From positions 1 through 14,385 of the forward strand of contig VBKY01000051.1 in the NCBI GenBank assembly GCA_005879255.1: DNA of 14,385 nt, written 5' to 3'. The DNA is from Deltaproteobacteria bacterium (GTDB lineage Bacteria; Desulfobacterota_B; Binatia; UBA9968). The translations under genes and the position numbers were made by a program. A model generated the notes under the pieces. The model was not told where the DNA came from and made no database searches. It was given only the letters and a program-made list of their open reading frames with translations. Of this stretch, positions 6,017 to 13,394 are shown in pieces (positions within the stretch are counted from its first letter, which is position 1; the number at the start of each line of letters is the position of its first letter).

Positions 6017-6613
6017 TTACGCCTTCAGCATTTCTACGACCTCGCCAGAGTTCATTACGTAACCCAAAAAGTCGTCGATGTTAGCAAGGCTTGCGGCTTG
6101 AGCTTCGGGGGTTGCCGAGTAGGTGCAGTCCCTGAGCGCCACCGTAACGATATCGCGCGACTTGGCGTCCCGCGCCAGCCACTCCACACCCCAGTTCGTC
6201 GAACCACCGGCAACCACTAGAATCCAAATCCCTTTTACCCTGAGAAGAGTTTCCAATTTGGTTTCGTGAAAGGCGCTGGACCTGACCTTGGTAATGATAT
6301 GGTCACCTGCCGCTGGCTTCAGTTCGTCGATCACTTCCGCGCCCGCGCTGCCTTTCACGCAAATCGGAGGTCCCGACCGGCGCAGGTAGGAAGCGCGTTC
6401 GGGCGGGAACGTCATGGCTGGATCGCTTTCTACCCGAGTGTAAATAACTGGAACCGGCAGGGAACGCGCAAGATCGATGAGCGCTTTGGTTCGTTTGACG
6501 ACCGCGTGCATTTCGGGTCTGGAGAGCGACGCTTTAATGAAATCATTTTGCATGTCGTGTAACACCAAGGCGGTGTTTGACCGACCGATCGGCGGCAACG
6601 GTGCACCTCTCAT
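6017..6613 (-). CDS. Isochorismatase-fold protein lacking the catalytic cysteine
   Basis: This 198-residue protein has the cysteine-hydrolase fold of isochorismatases, nicotinamidases and N-carbamoyl hydrolases. Asp20 lies in ALVLHDMQNDF and Lys109 in IITKVRSSAF; both are triad positions. The third, the nucleophilic Cys of the TxxCVexTaRdA motif, is Gly142 here: the segment reads GGSTNWGVEWLARDA (136-150), from a plain GGT codon at 6188-6190. Catalysis by the usual thiol mechanism is therefore not expected; a binding, structural or altered role is possible. The chosen start (ATG 6611-6613) is preceded by AAGGA about 7 bases upstream. An extension to 6712 would only add residues read from the adjacent repeat. 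It lies in the minus-strand run between the Rieske oxygenase and the ThDP beta subunit. Confidence 0.88.
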   Translation of the reverse strand: MRGAPLPPIGRSNTALVLHDMQNDFIKASLSRPEMHAVVKRTKALIDLARSLPVPVIYTRVESDPAMTFPPERASYLRRSGPPICVKGSAGAEVIDELKPAAGDHIITKVRSSAFHETKLETLLRVKGIWILVVAGGSTNWGVEWLARDAKSRDIVTVALRDCTYSATPEAQAASLANIDDFLGYVMNSGEVVEMLKA

Positions 6614-6653
6614 TGTAGTTCCTTTCTTGCGTTTCTCACGGCAAGGGGCCGGC

Positions 6654-6820
6654 GAAACAAATCCGAAATTCGAAGCACGAAATCCGAAACAAACTGCAGC
6701 CAAATAAATCAAAAAGTATAAGAAATTCCAAACGACGAATCCGAATCAGGGTTGTTTGGAATATTCTGGTGTTTTTTCTGGTCATTTGAATTTGTTTCGA
6801 GTTCCGAATTTCGAGCTTTC
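6654..6820. repeat. AT-rich imperfect inverted-repeat element, copy A
   Basis: The left arm contains repeated CGAAATCCGAAAC/CGAAATTCG units (6654-6692). The right arm (6787-6820) reads back as GCTCGAAATTCGG and CGAAACAAATTC on the other strand. Inside is a perfect 9-base pair ATTCCAAAC (6725-6733) and GTTTGGAAT (6754-6762). The 16-mer AAATCCGAAATTCGAA (6659-6674) recurs exactly at 13264-13279 in copy B. The element fills most of the gap between the isochorismatase-like and Rieske genes. It has no coding capacity and looks like a dispersed MITE-like or REP-like intergenic repeat. Confidence 0.6.
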
Positions 6821-6829
6821 CGCGCGCGT

Positions 6830-6945
6830 CATCGGCCAGGCGGCTGACATTGATAACCGCCGCGGCAGTGAATCCCAAGCTCTCGCTGGAACAATCTCTG
6901 GGTTCAGGGAGAGGAACATGGCCACGGCGCCGATGAGAGTATAGC
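6830..6945 (-). pseudogene. Possible relic of a membrane-protein coding segment
   Basis: Downstream of the Rieske stop, the minus strand encodes SYTLIGAVAMFLSLNPEIVP, a plausible membrane helix, in one frame. After a one-base slip it reads SLGFTAAAVINVSRLADDAR until it meets repeat copy A. The two pieces look like one protein broken by a frameshift and then by the repeat. I do not recognise the family and no start is visible, so chance is a real alternative. Confidence 0.2.
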
Positions 6946-6954
6946 TCCTAGAAA

Positions 6955-8328
6955 TTATTTCGCGGTAGAGACAGGTTGCCCCGAGAGCGCAGCGGCCGCG
7001 ACTTTGCGGCCTGTGTTTCGGAGCAGCTCTCTGTCAGCCTCGGGGGTTTCCGCCGGGGGAATCCGAAGCACCGTGTTTCTGCAATAAGTCGAAATAGCAT
7101 TGCCAACGGACGGGAGGGCTCGCTTTGGGTCTTTACCTCTTTGCAACGCGCGAATTCCCTCCCGCAACAGCTTCCGAACCAGGGTCACCCCCCGATCCGT
7201 GGCTCCCAAGTGTTCCAGTGCATGGACGGCGATGGGGCGCTGGCTCTCTTGCGCCTCGTAGTCCCCCGGCTGGCGTTGGCGGTCTTCATAGGTTCGATTG
7301 AGCGACTGCGAGCTTCTCAACGGGCGCGCGACAGAGCGCTGCTCTGAGTTCTCCGGAGCATAGCGGAACTGGTACGCGACCGTGTGAGTGTCATCGACCG
7401 GAACCGTCCAGGCGGTCATGTACGGCGGCCCGAAATCGAGCTCTCCCGTGGGCCGAAAGCGGCTCGGCGGAAACTGGTCGACGTTGGGCATGATGTAGTC
7501 ACCCAGGCGTACCCAAACTAGATCACCGACCCGCCGCGTGTGGATACCGATCACGCCGAGCGGGCTTTCCTGCCACTCGAGCACCCTTGACTGAAAGTTC
7601 TCCCGAATCGCCGTGAGATCACCCTCAAATTCTTTGAGCCCAACATTGAAGTAATCCTCCAAAGGCCCCCCGCTCACGCTCGGACGGCAACGATCCAACT
7701 TTGTGCGCGCCTCCTCCGGGTCGTGGAGAAATACGAAGTGCACCTGGTCCGCGTTATTCTCCGCCAACTGCAGCCAGTTGCAGTTATAGATGAACTTCTG
7801 TTCCGTTTCTCCGCCGGGCACCATGCGGTAGCCCGGGAGTTCGAATGAATCGTAGATGGGAAACTCGGGGCGATGCTCCGGCGGTCCCATGTACACGAAG
7901 ATCAAGCCCTTGTACTCGATCGTCGGGTAGGCCCCATGAAAAAATCGTTCCTTGAACGTGCTCTCGGGAGGCTCTCCCGGCGTCTCCAGCACGCGGCCGT
8001 CCACGTCGTAGAGCCAGCCGTGATAGCAGCACCGAATTCCGCAGCGCTCGACCAGGCCAAATTCCAGCGACGTGCCGCGGTGGCTGCAGTGAAGCTCGAG
8101 AAGTCCGATTTTTGCGCGGCCATCGCGAAATAATACGAGGTCCTCACCCATGACGCGGATGCGCTTCGGCAGGTCTTTTAATTCCGAGGTCACCCCCACC
8201 GGATGCCAGAAGCGGCGCAGGTATTCACCGCAGGGTGTTCCAGGCCCCACTTCGGTCAGTTCCCTGTCATGCTCCGGCACCTCTCGATGGTAGTAGCCGC
8301 TGAACGGCTCCTTGATCAGCTGCGCCAT
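6955..8328 (-). CDS. Rieske non-heme iron oxygenase, alpha subunit
   Basis: The 457-residue protein has the two-domain layout of ring-hydroxylating or demethylating oxygenases (phthalate 4,5-dioxygenase/vanillate demethylase type). The N-terminal Rieske [2Fe-2S] site is Cys81-x-His83 (LHCSHRGTSLEFG) and Cys100-x2-His103 (RCCYHGWLYDVDG). The catalytic domain has the mononuclear iron site NNADQVHFVFLH, with Asp194, His197 and His202; the third ligand is probably the Asp in HLGATDRGV. Such enzymes need a reductase, and none lies in the window. The start ATG 8326-8328 has AAAGGA about 8 bases upstream. The TAXI-type binding protein ends 67 bases upstream on the same strand, so the two are probably cotranscribed. 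The substrate is not readable, but an aromatic or methoxylated acid is typical for the group. Confidence 0.94.
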   Translation of the reverse strand: MAQLIKEPFSGYYHREVPEHDRELTEVGPGTPCGEYLRRFWHPVGVTSELKDLPKRIRVMGEDLVLFRDGRAKIGLLELHCSHRGTSLEFGLVERCGIRCCYHGWLYDVDGRVLETPGEPPESTFKERFFHGAYPTIEYKGLIFVYMGPPEHRPEFPIYDSFELPGYRMVPGGETEQKFIYNCNWLQLAENNADQVHFVFLHDPEEARTKLDRCRPSVSGGPLEDYFNVGLKEFEGDLTAIRENFQSRVLEWQESPLGVIGIHTRRVGDLVWVRLGDYIMPNVDQFPPSRFRPTGELDFGPPYMTAWTVPVDDTHTVAYQFRYAPENSEQRSVARPLRSSQSLNRTYEDRQRQPGDYEAQESQRPIAVHALEHLGATDRGVTLVRKLLREGIRALQRGKDPKRALPSVGNAISTYCRNTVLRIPPAETPEADRELLRNTGRKVAAAALSGQPVSTAK

Positions 8329-8395
8329 CGTCTCGTCCTTTCTTCCGTTTCAAGTGGGGTCGAGCGCTGTGCCTACTGAACCCTCATCGCCCAAT

Positions 8396-9361
8396 TCAGG
8401 TCAGGTAGCCCGCCTCTCGATAATAGCGCGCGGCACCAGGATGGAGTGGAATTTTCGTCTCCCATTGCTTTGTGATCGGCTGTGTCATCGTCGACGAGTA
8501 CGTAAGAAAAGGTATGGGCAGTGATTGGCTGTGAGTATAACTCACCGTGACCGAGGCTTCCTCAATGCGTTTTTTGTTCCGGTCAATGCTCTTCGCTATC
8601 GTATAGATGATGCTGTCGTCTACTTCTGCGCGGGTGATCAGGAGATTATCGGATAGATCAATGGTCAGCAGGGGTTCTTGGATAGCCGGCAGGAACCCTA
8701 CGGGAATGATGTTGCGCGAATAACCCTCGTTCTCCAGGCCTGCTATCGCGTGCTCCTCGAGCCCGATGAATCGAAATCCATTGGCAGCGACGGTTTGCCA
8801 GACTCCTTCGTGAGAGGCATGCCCCATGACAATATCCACCTCTCGGCTTCTGATCTCTTCATCGAGCGCCGCCAAGCCGACACCGACGTGCCACCATCGA
8901 CCGCCCCAGGCTTCGATGTCCGCCAGTGAGGAGCCGTACTGCCGCAAGATCGCTTTCTCATGCTCGAACAATTCATCCGCACGGACACCCAATCGGACCG
9001 CTCGCTTCTCCCGGCCGATCTGTGCAAGGTCCTTGACCGGACACCAAGGCGCCAGAGCAAACAATTGTCGATCCAATCTGGGAAACCGCGCTACAGAACG
9101 GAGATTAGTCAGCGGCTTTCCGGCCCAGGAACGCTTTCCTTCGTGCGCCCAGCTCGCGCGAACCGCCGGGAACACCCAACCCAAGTCCAGCTCGCCACCG
9201 CACACCCAATCCGGACGGTTGAGGGCGGGAGCGATGATCGCAACGGGAGCAGCGCCTTCAACGGCGCGCGCGAACACCTGGGTCATCCTGTACGAACCGG
9301 CCCATCCGACTCCGATCTTGACGCCCTGGTAGACGGCATTGGATGGTGACGGGGTATCCAA
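8396..9361 (-). CDS. TAXI-family (TRAP-type) solute-binding protein without signal peptide
   Basis: This 321-residue protein matches TAXI-type binding proteins of TRAP transporters, including the diagnostic C-terminus KIPLHPGAARYYREAGYL and the REVDIVMGHASHEGVWQ region. Family members are normally secreted, yet this protein begins directly with MDTPSPSNAVYQGVKIGVGW. The start is TTG at 9359-9361 with GGGGAGAG about 10 bases upstream. An in-frame TAA at 9380-9382 leaves no space for a signal peptide, so unless the gene is mis-sequenced the protein stays in the cytoplasm. It lies between the VOC protein (54 bases upstream) and the Rieske oxygenase (67 bases downstream). No TRAP membrane subunit is present. 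A cytoplasmic ligand-binding or sensing role is possible but is inference. Confidence 0.82.
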   Translation of the reverse strand: MDTPSPSNAVYQGVKIGVGWAGSYRMTQVFARAVEGAAPVAIIAPALNRPDWVCGGELDLGWVFPAVRASWAHEGKRSWAGKPLTNLRSVARFPRLDRQLFALAPWCPVKDLAQIGREKRAVRLGVRADELFEHEKAILRQYGSSLADIEAWGGRWWHVGVGLAALDEEIRSREVDIVMGHASHEGVWQTVAANGFRFIGLEEHAIAGLENEGYSRNIIPVGFLPAIQEPLLTIDLSDNLLITRAEVDDSIIYTIAKSIDRNKKRIEEASVTVSYTHSQSLPIPFLTYSSTMTQPITKQWETKIPLHPGAARYYREAGYLT

Positions 9362-9415
9362 GAGTAGTTCTCTCCCCAGTTATTTTCCGCTCGATTTAAA
9401 CAATCCGGTATTTCT

Positions 9416-10228
9416 TCACGTCGTAAGATCTATCAAGACGCCTTCCGGATCGGCAATCGCGTACTGTCCCAAGCTGCAAGAGTCTATATCCCTCTGGAGC
9501 GTTGCGCCGTTTCTGCCAGCAAATATTTTCCGCGGCGCCGACTCGGGGAATGATTTTCCGAGGTCGTCCAAATCATTTTTCACGGCGTCGAGGTCTTCGA
9601 CCTTGAAGCCGATATGATCGATTCCCTCGGTCATGGACCGGTACGAATAGTTCTCGCACGGGCGAATAAGAAGGTGCGACTTTCCATCGGTGAGACAAAT
9701 TTCTCCCTCGCCGGAAAGGTCCTTGACCTCCGTGAGCTCAAAAACGTTTCGATAGAACTCTGCCAGGACAGCGGGTTTCTTCGCTCGAATCGCAACGTGG
9801 TGCAAGTGCCGCGGTTGTTCCCAACCCTCGTTTCTATAGCCGCCTCTGAGGTTGGCACCCCTCTCTTGGGCAATATCGATGTGAGTACCAACCGGATCGG
9901 TGATTCTCATACCCGCAAAAGCGACTCCCTCAAGACCCTTGGTAAATATGGTATCGGGATAGTCTTGTTTTATTCTCGCTGTGACTCTATCCAGGTCTTG
10001 CAGCTGAAGTCCAAAGTGGTCCAGCCCCGAGCGGTATCCCGGCGGCCTGGGGTTCAAGGCCAGCCCTATGATTCCATCGCTAAGCTGACCCCGTGACCGG
10101 TTTGTGGGATCACGCTCGGCGACCCCCTGAGCTGTAAAAAATCGCATTCCAAAGACCGTCTCATAGAATCGAGCCGACCTCTCACACCCATCGCTCCAAA
10201 TCGCACAGTGCCTGATCTTCGCATTCAT
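9416..10228 (-). CDS. Two-domain VOC (glyoxalase/extradiol dioxygenase fold) protein
   Basis: The 270-residue product carries two tandem VOC modules, as in extradiol ring-cleavage dioxygenases. Domain 1 (about 1-125) has His7 (KIRHCAIWS), His71 (GLDHFGLQLQDLD) and THIDIA with Asp118. Domain 2 (about 140-270) has His144 (HLHHVAIRA), His205 (GIDHIGFKVEDLD) and VLIDLTT with Asp267. Thus the usual 2-His-1-carboxylate positions are present in both halves, with Asp instead of the more usual Glu at the end. This makes metal binding likely, but ring cleavage unproven. The start ATG 10226-10228 has an AAGGAAAGAG tract upstream. It is the first gene of the minus-strand run toward the TAXI protein and the Rieske oxygenase, consistent with ring hydroxylation plus cleavage, and it faces a divergent regulatory region. 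Confidence 0.87.
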   Translation of the reverse strand: MNAKIRHCAIWSDGCERSARFYETVFGMRFFTAQGVAERDPTNRSRGQLSDGIIGLALNPRPPGYRSGLDHFGLQLQDLDRVTARIKQDYPDTIFTKGLEGVAFAGMRITDPVGTHIDIAQERGANLRGGYRNEGWEQPRHLHHVAIRAKKPAVLAEFYRNVFELTEVKDLSGEGEICLTDGKSHLLIRPCENYSYRSMTEGIDHIGFKVEDLDAVKNDLDDLGKSFPESAPRKIFAGRNGATLQRDIDSCSLGQYAIADPEGVLIDLTT

Positions 10229-10392
10229 GGTCGCTCTTTCCTTCTTTCAATCTTTGGGGTAGCGGTTTCTTGGCTAAACGCGACATTTCCGAAGAAAAAA
10301 TCCAAGCGCATTTATGGGACCAAACCCCACCAACGCGCCAGCCTCCTGATGAATTGTCACATCGCCCCACGACGCCCCGCTCTCATAAAACT

Positions 10393-10402
10393 TTCCCGGG
10401 AA
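10393..10402. promoter_or_regulatory. Palindrome TTCCCGGGAA, candidate operator
   Basis: A perfect 10-base palindrome lies immediately downstream (minus-strand sense) of the predicted -10 box, about where transcription of the VOC-Rieske operon would start. A repressor site is plausible from the position. No regulator gene is in the window to pair with it. Confidence 0.3.
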
Positions 10403-10429
10403 TTACTAAAGTAAGTAGGATCATGTCAA
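10402..10429 (-). promoter_or_regulatory. Candidate promoter of the VOC-TAXI-Rieske operon
   Basis: On the minus strand a perfect TTGACA (10424-10429) is followed after 16 bases by AGTAAT (10402-10407), four of six for the -10 consensus. It lies about 175 bases upstream of the VOC start. The -35 box is strong and the -10 box weak, as in promoters that need an activator. Confidence 0.35.
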
Positions 10430-10599
10430 TGGTATGTTTAACCAGCATGGACTGGCGGTGAACGAAAAGCCAACAGGTTGTCGGTTGCTGGCCAGTCTTT
10501 ACGCATGTTAACGTCGCCGCTGAGACCAGCCGTATTTCCGCGGTTCCCGAAGGCATAAAAATTGGAGTCCATTTGCCGGTGAGTGAAGGAGGACTGTTT

Positions 10600-11736
10600 A
10601 TGAAGAAGTTCTTCAAGCGCGGTAGCTCGCTGTTCTTCGCGGCAATTTTGAGTTCATTCCCCGTCATCGAATCGCTCGCACAAACCGTGAGGCAAAGCAA
10701 GGATTGGGAAAAAGAATGGGAGTCGACGATCCGGGCCGCAAAAAAAGATGGCAAGCTTGTTTTCCACTCCGGCAATTCCGTGGAACCCTATTTCCAAGAA
10801 TTTGAGAAAAAGTTTCCAGAGATAAAGGCCACTCGACTATTGACCCATGGGGGAAGCGCAGCCCATGAACGTCTAATCGCCGAACGAAGGGCCGGGGTTT
10901 ACGTGGCGGACATTGTGCATCTGGGAGCGGGGTCCGGTTCCTTGTTGGCCGCCGCAGGAGCCCTCGATCCTCTCGAACCCTATATGGTTCTCCCCGAAGT
11001 TTTGGATCAGTCGAAATGGTTTGAAGGGCGACACTATTTCGCCGACAAAGAGGAAAAGTATCTTTTAAAATATGCCTCAAACCCAGGAGTGGACGTTTCC
11101 TACAATACCAAACTCGTGAATCCCGATAGCATAAAATCATATTGGGATATTCTCGACGCTAAATGGAAAGGAAAGATTGTCGCTTACGACCCGCGCGCCC
11201 GCGGCTCACGTCTATTCAGCTACTTTTATTATAATCCGGAGCTGGGACCTCGTTACCTGAGGCGGCTCTTCAGTGAAATGGACCTTACCGCCAGCCGCGA
11301 CCGTCGCCAGATGACCGATTGGTTGGCCGCGGGTAAATTTGCCATAGCGCTTCGGACCGCCCCGGATGCGTCAAATTTGGATGACGCAAAGACCCAAGGT
11401 CTGCCTGTCAATTGGTTTAATCCAGGACACTTTAAAGAGGCAGTGGGAATAAGCGGCGGGCCCGCCCACATTGCCGTGGTGAACAGGGCCCCTCATCCCA
11501 ATGCAGCGAAACTCTTTATTAACTGGTTCCTGTCTCGCGACGGCCAGCTGATGGCCCAAAACATCGCTGCTAAACATGGCGAGGGCATCGACTCGCTTAG
11601 AATGGATATTTCCAAGGACATGGTTCCTCCGGCTTTTCGCCGCGGAGAGAAAACCAAGTTTTTCGACATGGATGCTGCCAAACATGCAAGTGATGATCCC
11701 GCTTTAAAGCTTATCAATGAGGTGTGGAAGAGATAG
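10600..11736 (+). CDS. ABC transporter solute-binding protein, Fe3+/family-1 type
   Basis: The 378-residue protein begins with a signal peptide (MKKFFKRGSSLFFAAILSS, cleaved after ESLAQ). It continues with the type-II binding-protein pattern: TIRAAKKDGKLVFHSGNSVE, FEKKFPEIKATRL, DIVHLGAGSGSL, YNTKLVNPDSIKSYWDILD with AKWKGKIVAYDPRA, and the late PHPNAAKLFINWFLSRDGQ. In the family these proteins bind ferric ion or small organic anions for ABC import. ATG 10600-10602 is chosen because GAAGGAGG ends 7 bases upstream; an alternative ATG at 10573 would put nine residues before the signal peptide. The tyrosine pair typical of iron binding is not obvious, so an organic ligand is equally likely. The bicupin gene follows 50 bases later. 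No permease or ATPase is next to it. Confidence 0.92.
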   Translation: MKKFFKRGSSLFFAAILSSFPVIESLAQTVRQSKDWEKEWESTIRAAKKDGKLVFHSGNSVEPYFQEFEKKFPEIKATRLLTHGGSAAHERLIAERRAGVYVADIVHLGAGSGSLLAAAGALDPLEPYMVLPEVLDQSKWFEGRHYFADKEEKYLLKYASNPGVDVSYNTKLVNPDSIKSYWDILDAKWKGKIVAYDPRARGSRLFSYFYYNPELGPRYLRRLFSEMDLTASRDRRQMTDWLAAGKFAIALRTAPDASNLDDAKTQGLPVNWFNPGHFKEAVGISGGPAHIAVVNRAPHPNAAKLFINWFLSRDGQLMAQNIAAKHGEGIDSLRMDISKDMVPPAFRRGEKTKFFDMDAAKHASDDPALKLINEVWKR

Positions 11737-11786
11737 GCTAGCTTGCCTAGGAAACCCGCTCTCAGGGTATTATCAAGGAAGCGTGA

Positions 11787-12863
11787 ATGAGCGAACGCCG
11801 AAAGACTCGTATCGAAAGCCGAGAGCCCGAACCGATGGGAACAAATTACGACCAAGCGGTTCGTGCCAAAGAAGCCCGCAACAAGCGGATGGCAGAAGGA
11901 AAAGTAATCGTCAAGGGCAACGACTTGCCGTGGGAGCTTAACCGTCAAGGACGAATCAAGTTCTTTCTAACAGATCGATCAGAGGATGTTGCGGCCCCTG
12001 GCTGGCTTGTCTTCCAACAGGAGATTCATAAGCACTCGGGCATGCACCGGCATCAAGGCGGAACTTTTATCTTCATCTTGGGCGGCAAGGGATATAGCAC
12101 GCTAAACGGTGTGCGCCACGATTGGGAGGCTGGCGATTTAGCCATTTTGCCCATGGTGCCCGGAGGCGTTGCCCATCAACACTTCAATCTCGAGCCCGGT
12201 GTTCCTGCCCTGTGGATGAGGGTGGGTTATACGCCGCACAAGCGCCACGTTATTGCCAATTGGATCGAGCAGCTCGAGGTCAACCCGGATTGGGCAGATA
12301 AGAACAAATTACAGGATCGGAAAGTGGCTCCGATGGTAAACCATGCGCGTACGACAAACAAAGATGACTCTCCACGGGGGAACACGCTCTTCGACGCCCT
12401 GTTGCGGCTCCGCGACGAGCAACGAGAGCAGATGAAGCACGCTCGAATGGTCGTTCAGGGAAAATCGTTACCGTTGGAGATCAATCCGATGGGTTTGTTC
12501 CGCTGGTACGTCCATCCGCACATAAAAGATGTCGGATGTCACGCCCAGATGATTTACGTGCAAGAGATTCCGGGTGGGAGTCGTTCCGGCAAACAGCTTC
12601 ATCAAGGTGGCAGGTTTCATTATGTCCTCGAGGGAAAAGGCAGCACCGTCATAGACGGGGTCCGCCATGATTGGGAAGAGAACGAAATTATCCTGCTCCC
12701 TCTCAGTTCCCATGGCGTCGTCCATCAGCATTATAATTCAGACCCACGTAAACCCGCCAGGTTGCTCGTGTCCGAACCCAACTGGGTCCACGTTTGGGGA
12801 GTGGACCTGGGCTCGGGGTTAGAGATGCTAGAGGCGGCCCCAGAATACCAAGGCCACATTTGA
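11787..12863 (+). CDS. Bicupin protein, gentisate 1,2-dioxygenase-like
   Basis: This 358-residue protein contains two cupin barrels from an internal duplication. Domain 1 (about 40-150) has SGMHRHQGGTFIFILGGKGY with His87/His89, and AGDLAILPMVPGGVAHQHFN with His130/His132. Domain 2 (about 220-335) has KQLHQGGRFHYVLEGKGS with His272, and ENEIILLPLSSHGVVHQHYN with His313/His315. GVRHDWE occurs in both halves. The conserved Glu of cupin motif 1 is replaced in both domains. Gentisate and 1-hydroxy-2-naphthoate dioxygenases share this layout, but substrate and activity cannot be assigned. The start ATG 11787-11789 follows AAGGA by about 8 bases. It sits 50 bases after the binding-protein gene, so the two probably form an operon. 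Confidence 0.87.
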   Translation: MSERRKTRIESREPEPMGTNYDQAVRAKEARNKRMAEGKVIVKGNDLPWELNRQGRIKFFLTDRSEDVAAPGWLVFQQEIHKHSGMHRHQGGTFIFILGGKGYSTLNGVRHDWEAGDLAILPMVPGGVAHQHFNLEPGVPALWMRVGYTPHKRHVIANWIEQLEVNPDWADKNKLQDRKVAPMVNHARTTNKDDSPRGNTLFDALLRLRDEQREQMKHARMVVQGKSLPLEINPMGLFRWYVHPHIKDVGCHAQMIYVQEIPGGSRSGKQLHQGGRFHYVLEGKGSTVIDGVRHDWEENEIILLPLSSHGVVHQHYNSDPRKPARLLVSEPNWVHVWGVDLGSGLEMLEAAPEYQGHI

Positions 12864-12978
12864 ATGCCGATTTCGAAACGATTCACGGAGTGCCTCCTTC
12901 TGACGGGTCAATCGTTACATCATACGTTATCCGTATACAACGCGGTTACCCCACAACCAAAGTAGAAACATAGTTTCA

Positions 12979-13055
12979 ACACGGAGGCGCAGAGCACGCA
13001 GAGTTCGGAGTATTTCTTAATCAAGAATTCGTTACTCCGCGCCTCTGCGGTGAGT
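12979..13055. repeat. Palindromic GGAGGCGCAGAG-type intergenic element
   Basis: The left arm ACGGAGGCGCAGAGCACG and right arm CCGCGCCTCTGCGG are imperfect inverted copies. Inside is a perfect pair CGGAGTA (13006-13012) and TACTCCG (13033-13039), enclosing a smaller TTCTT/AAGAA pair (13014-13018, 13023-13027). The text resembles the widespread ACAGAGG...CCTCTGT dispersed repeats of bacterial genomes. It lies about 115 bases after the bicupin stop, where it may end transcription or protect the mRNA 3' end. No T run follows. Confidence 0.55.
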
Positions 13056-13249
13056 CGCGATAGCGCTGCAATAACTCGGAAACAGTTTTACAGTCAAGGC
13101 GCCAGCGAGTTTTCAGCGATCAACGACACCCGCAGCTTGCTGTGGGAATCAAAAGCGCATTAAACGCCTGACAAACGAGCCAAAGATATTTGAGATTCTG
13201 GGATGAAGAAGAGACCGGGAAAACTTTTCTCGTGCAAAGGCGAAGGCTC

Positions 13250-13394
13250 AAATCCCAAATTCGAAATCCGAAATTCGAAACAAATCCAAATGTTCAAAAA
13301 GGAGAAAGTTCTAAACCGCCCGTCTTGGATTTAAATCTCGGTTTTGCGGGTTTCGGTTTGTTTCGGATTTCGATATTCCGATTTCGGATTTTGC
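13250..13394. repeat. AT-rich imperfect inverted-repeat element, copy B
   Basis: Left-arm units CGAAATCCGAAATTCG and GAAACAAATCC (13250-13287) pair imperfectly with the right arm GTTTGTTTCGGATTTCG (13355-13394). The 16-mer AAATCCGAAATTCGAA at 13264-13279 is identical to that of copy A at 6659-6674. The inner sequences of the two copies differ, so the arms are the conserved part. An 82-codon plus-strand frame across it is a by-product of the repeat. Confidence 0.6.

Larger units (their letters stand above)
10229..10599. other. Divergent intergenic region between VOC and binding-protein operons
   Basis: These 371 bases separate two divergently transcribed operons and hold no convincing gene; a 63-codon TTG-started frame at 10270 has no family resemblance. 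The region contains the minus-strand promoter candidate and palindrome listed separately. On the plus strand I see no clear -10/-35 pair, only AT-rich patches near 10431-10440 and 10554-10562, so the promoter of the plus-strand operon is not located. Confidence 0.5.

Noticed and set aside
8826..9349. Two plus-strand open frames of 168 and 129 codons
   Set aside because: Both are antisense to the TAXI-type gene and have low-complexity Ser/Arg-rich translations.
10270..10461. Plus-strand TTG-started frame of 63 codons beginning MAKRDISEEKIQ
   Set aside because: It lies in the divergent control region, has a proline-rich tail, no clear ribosome binding site and no known family.
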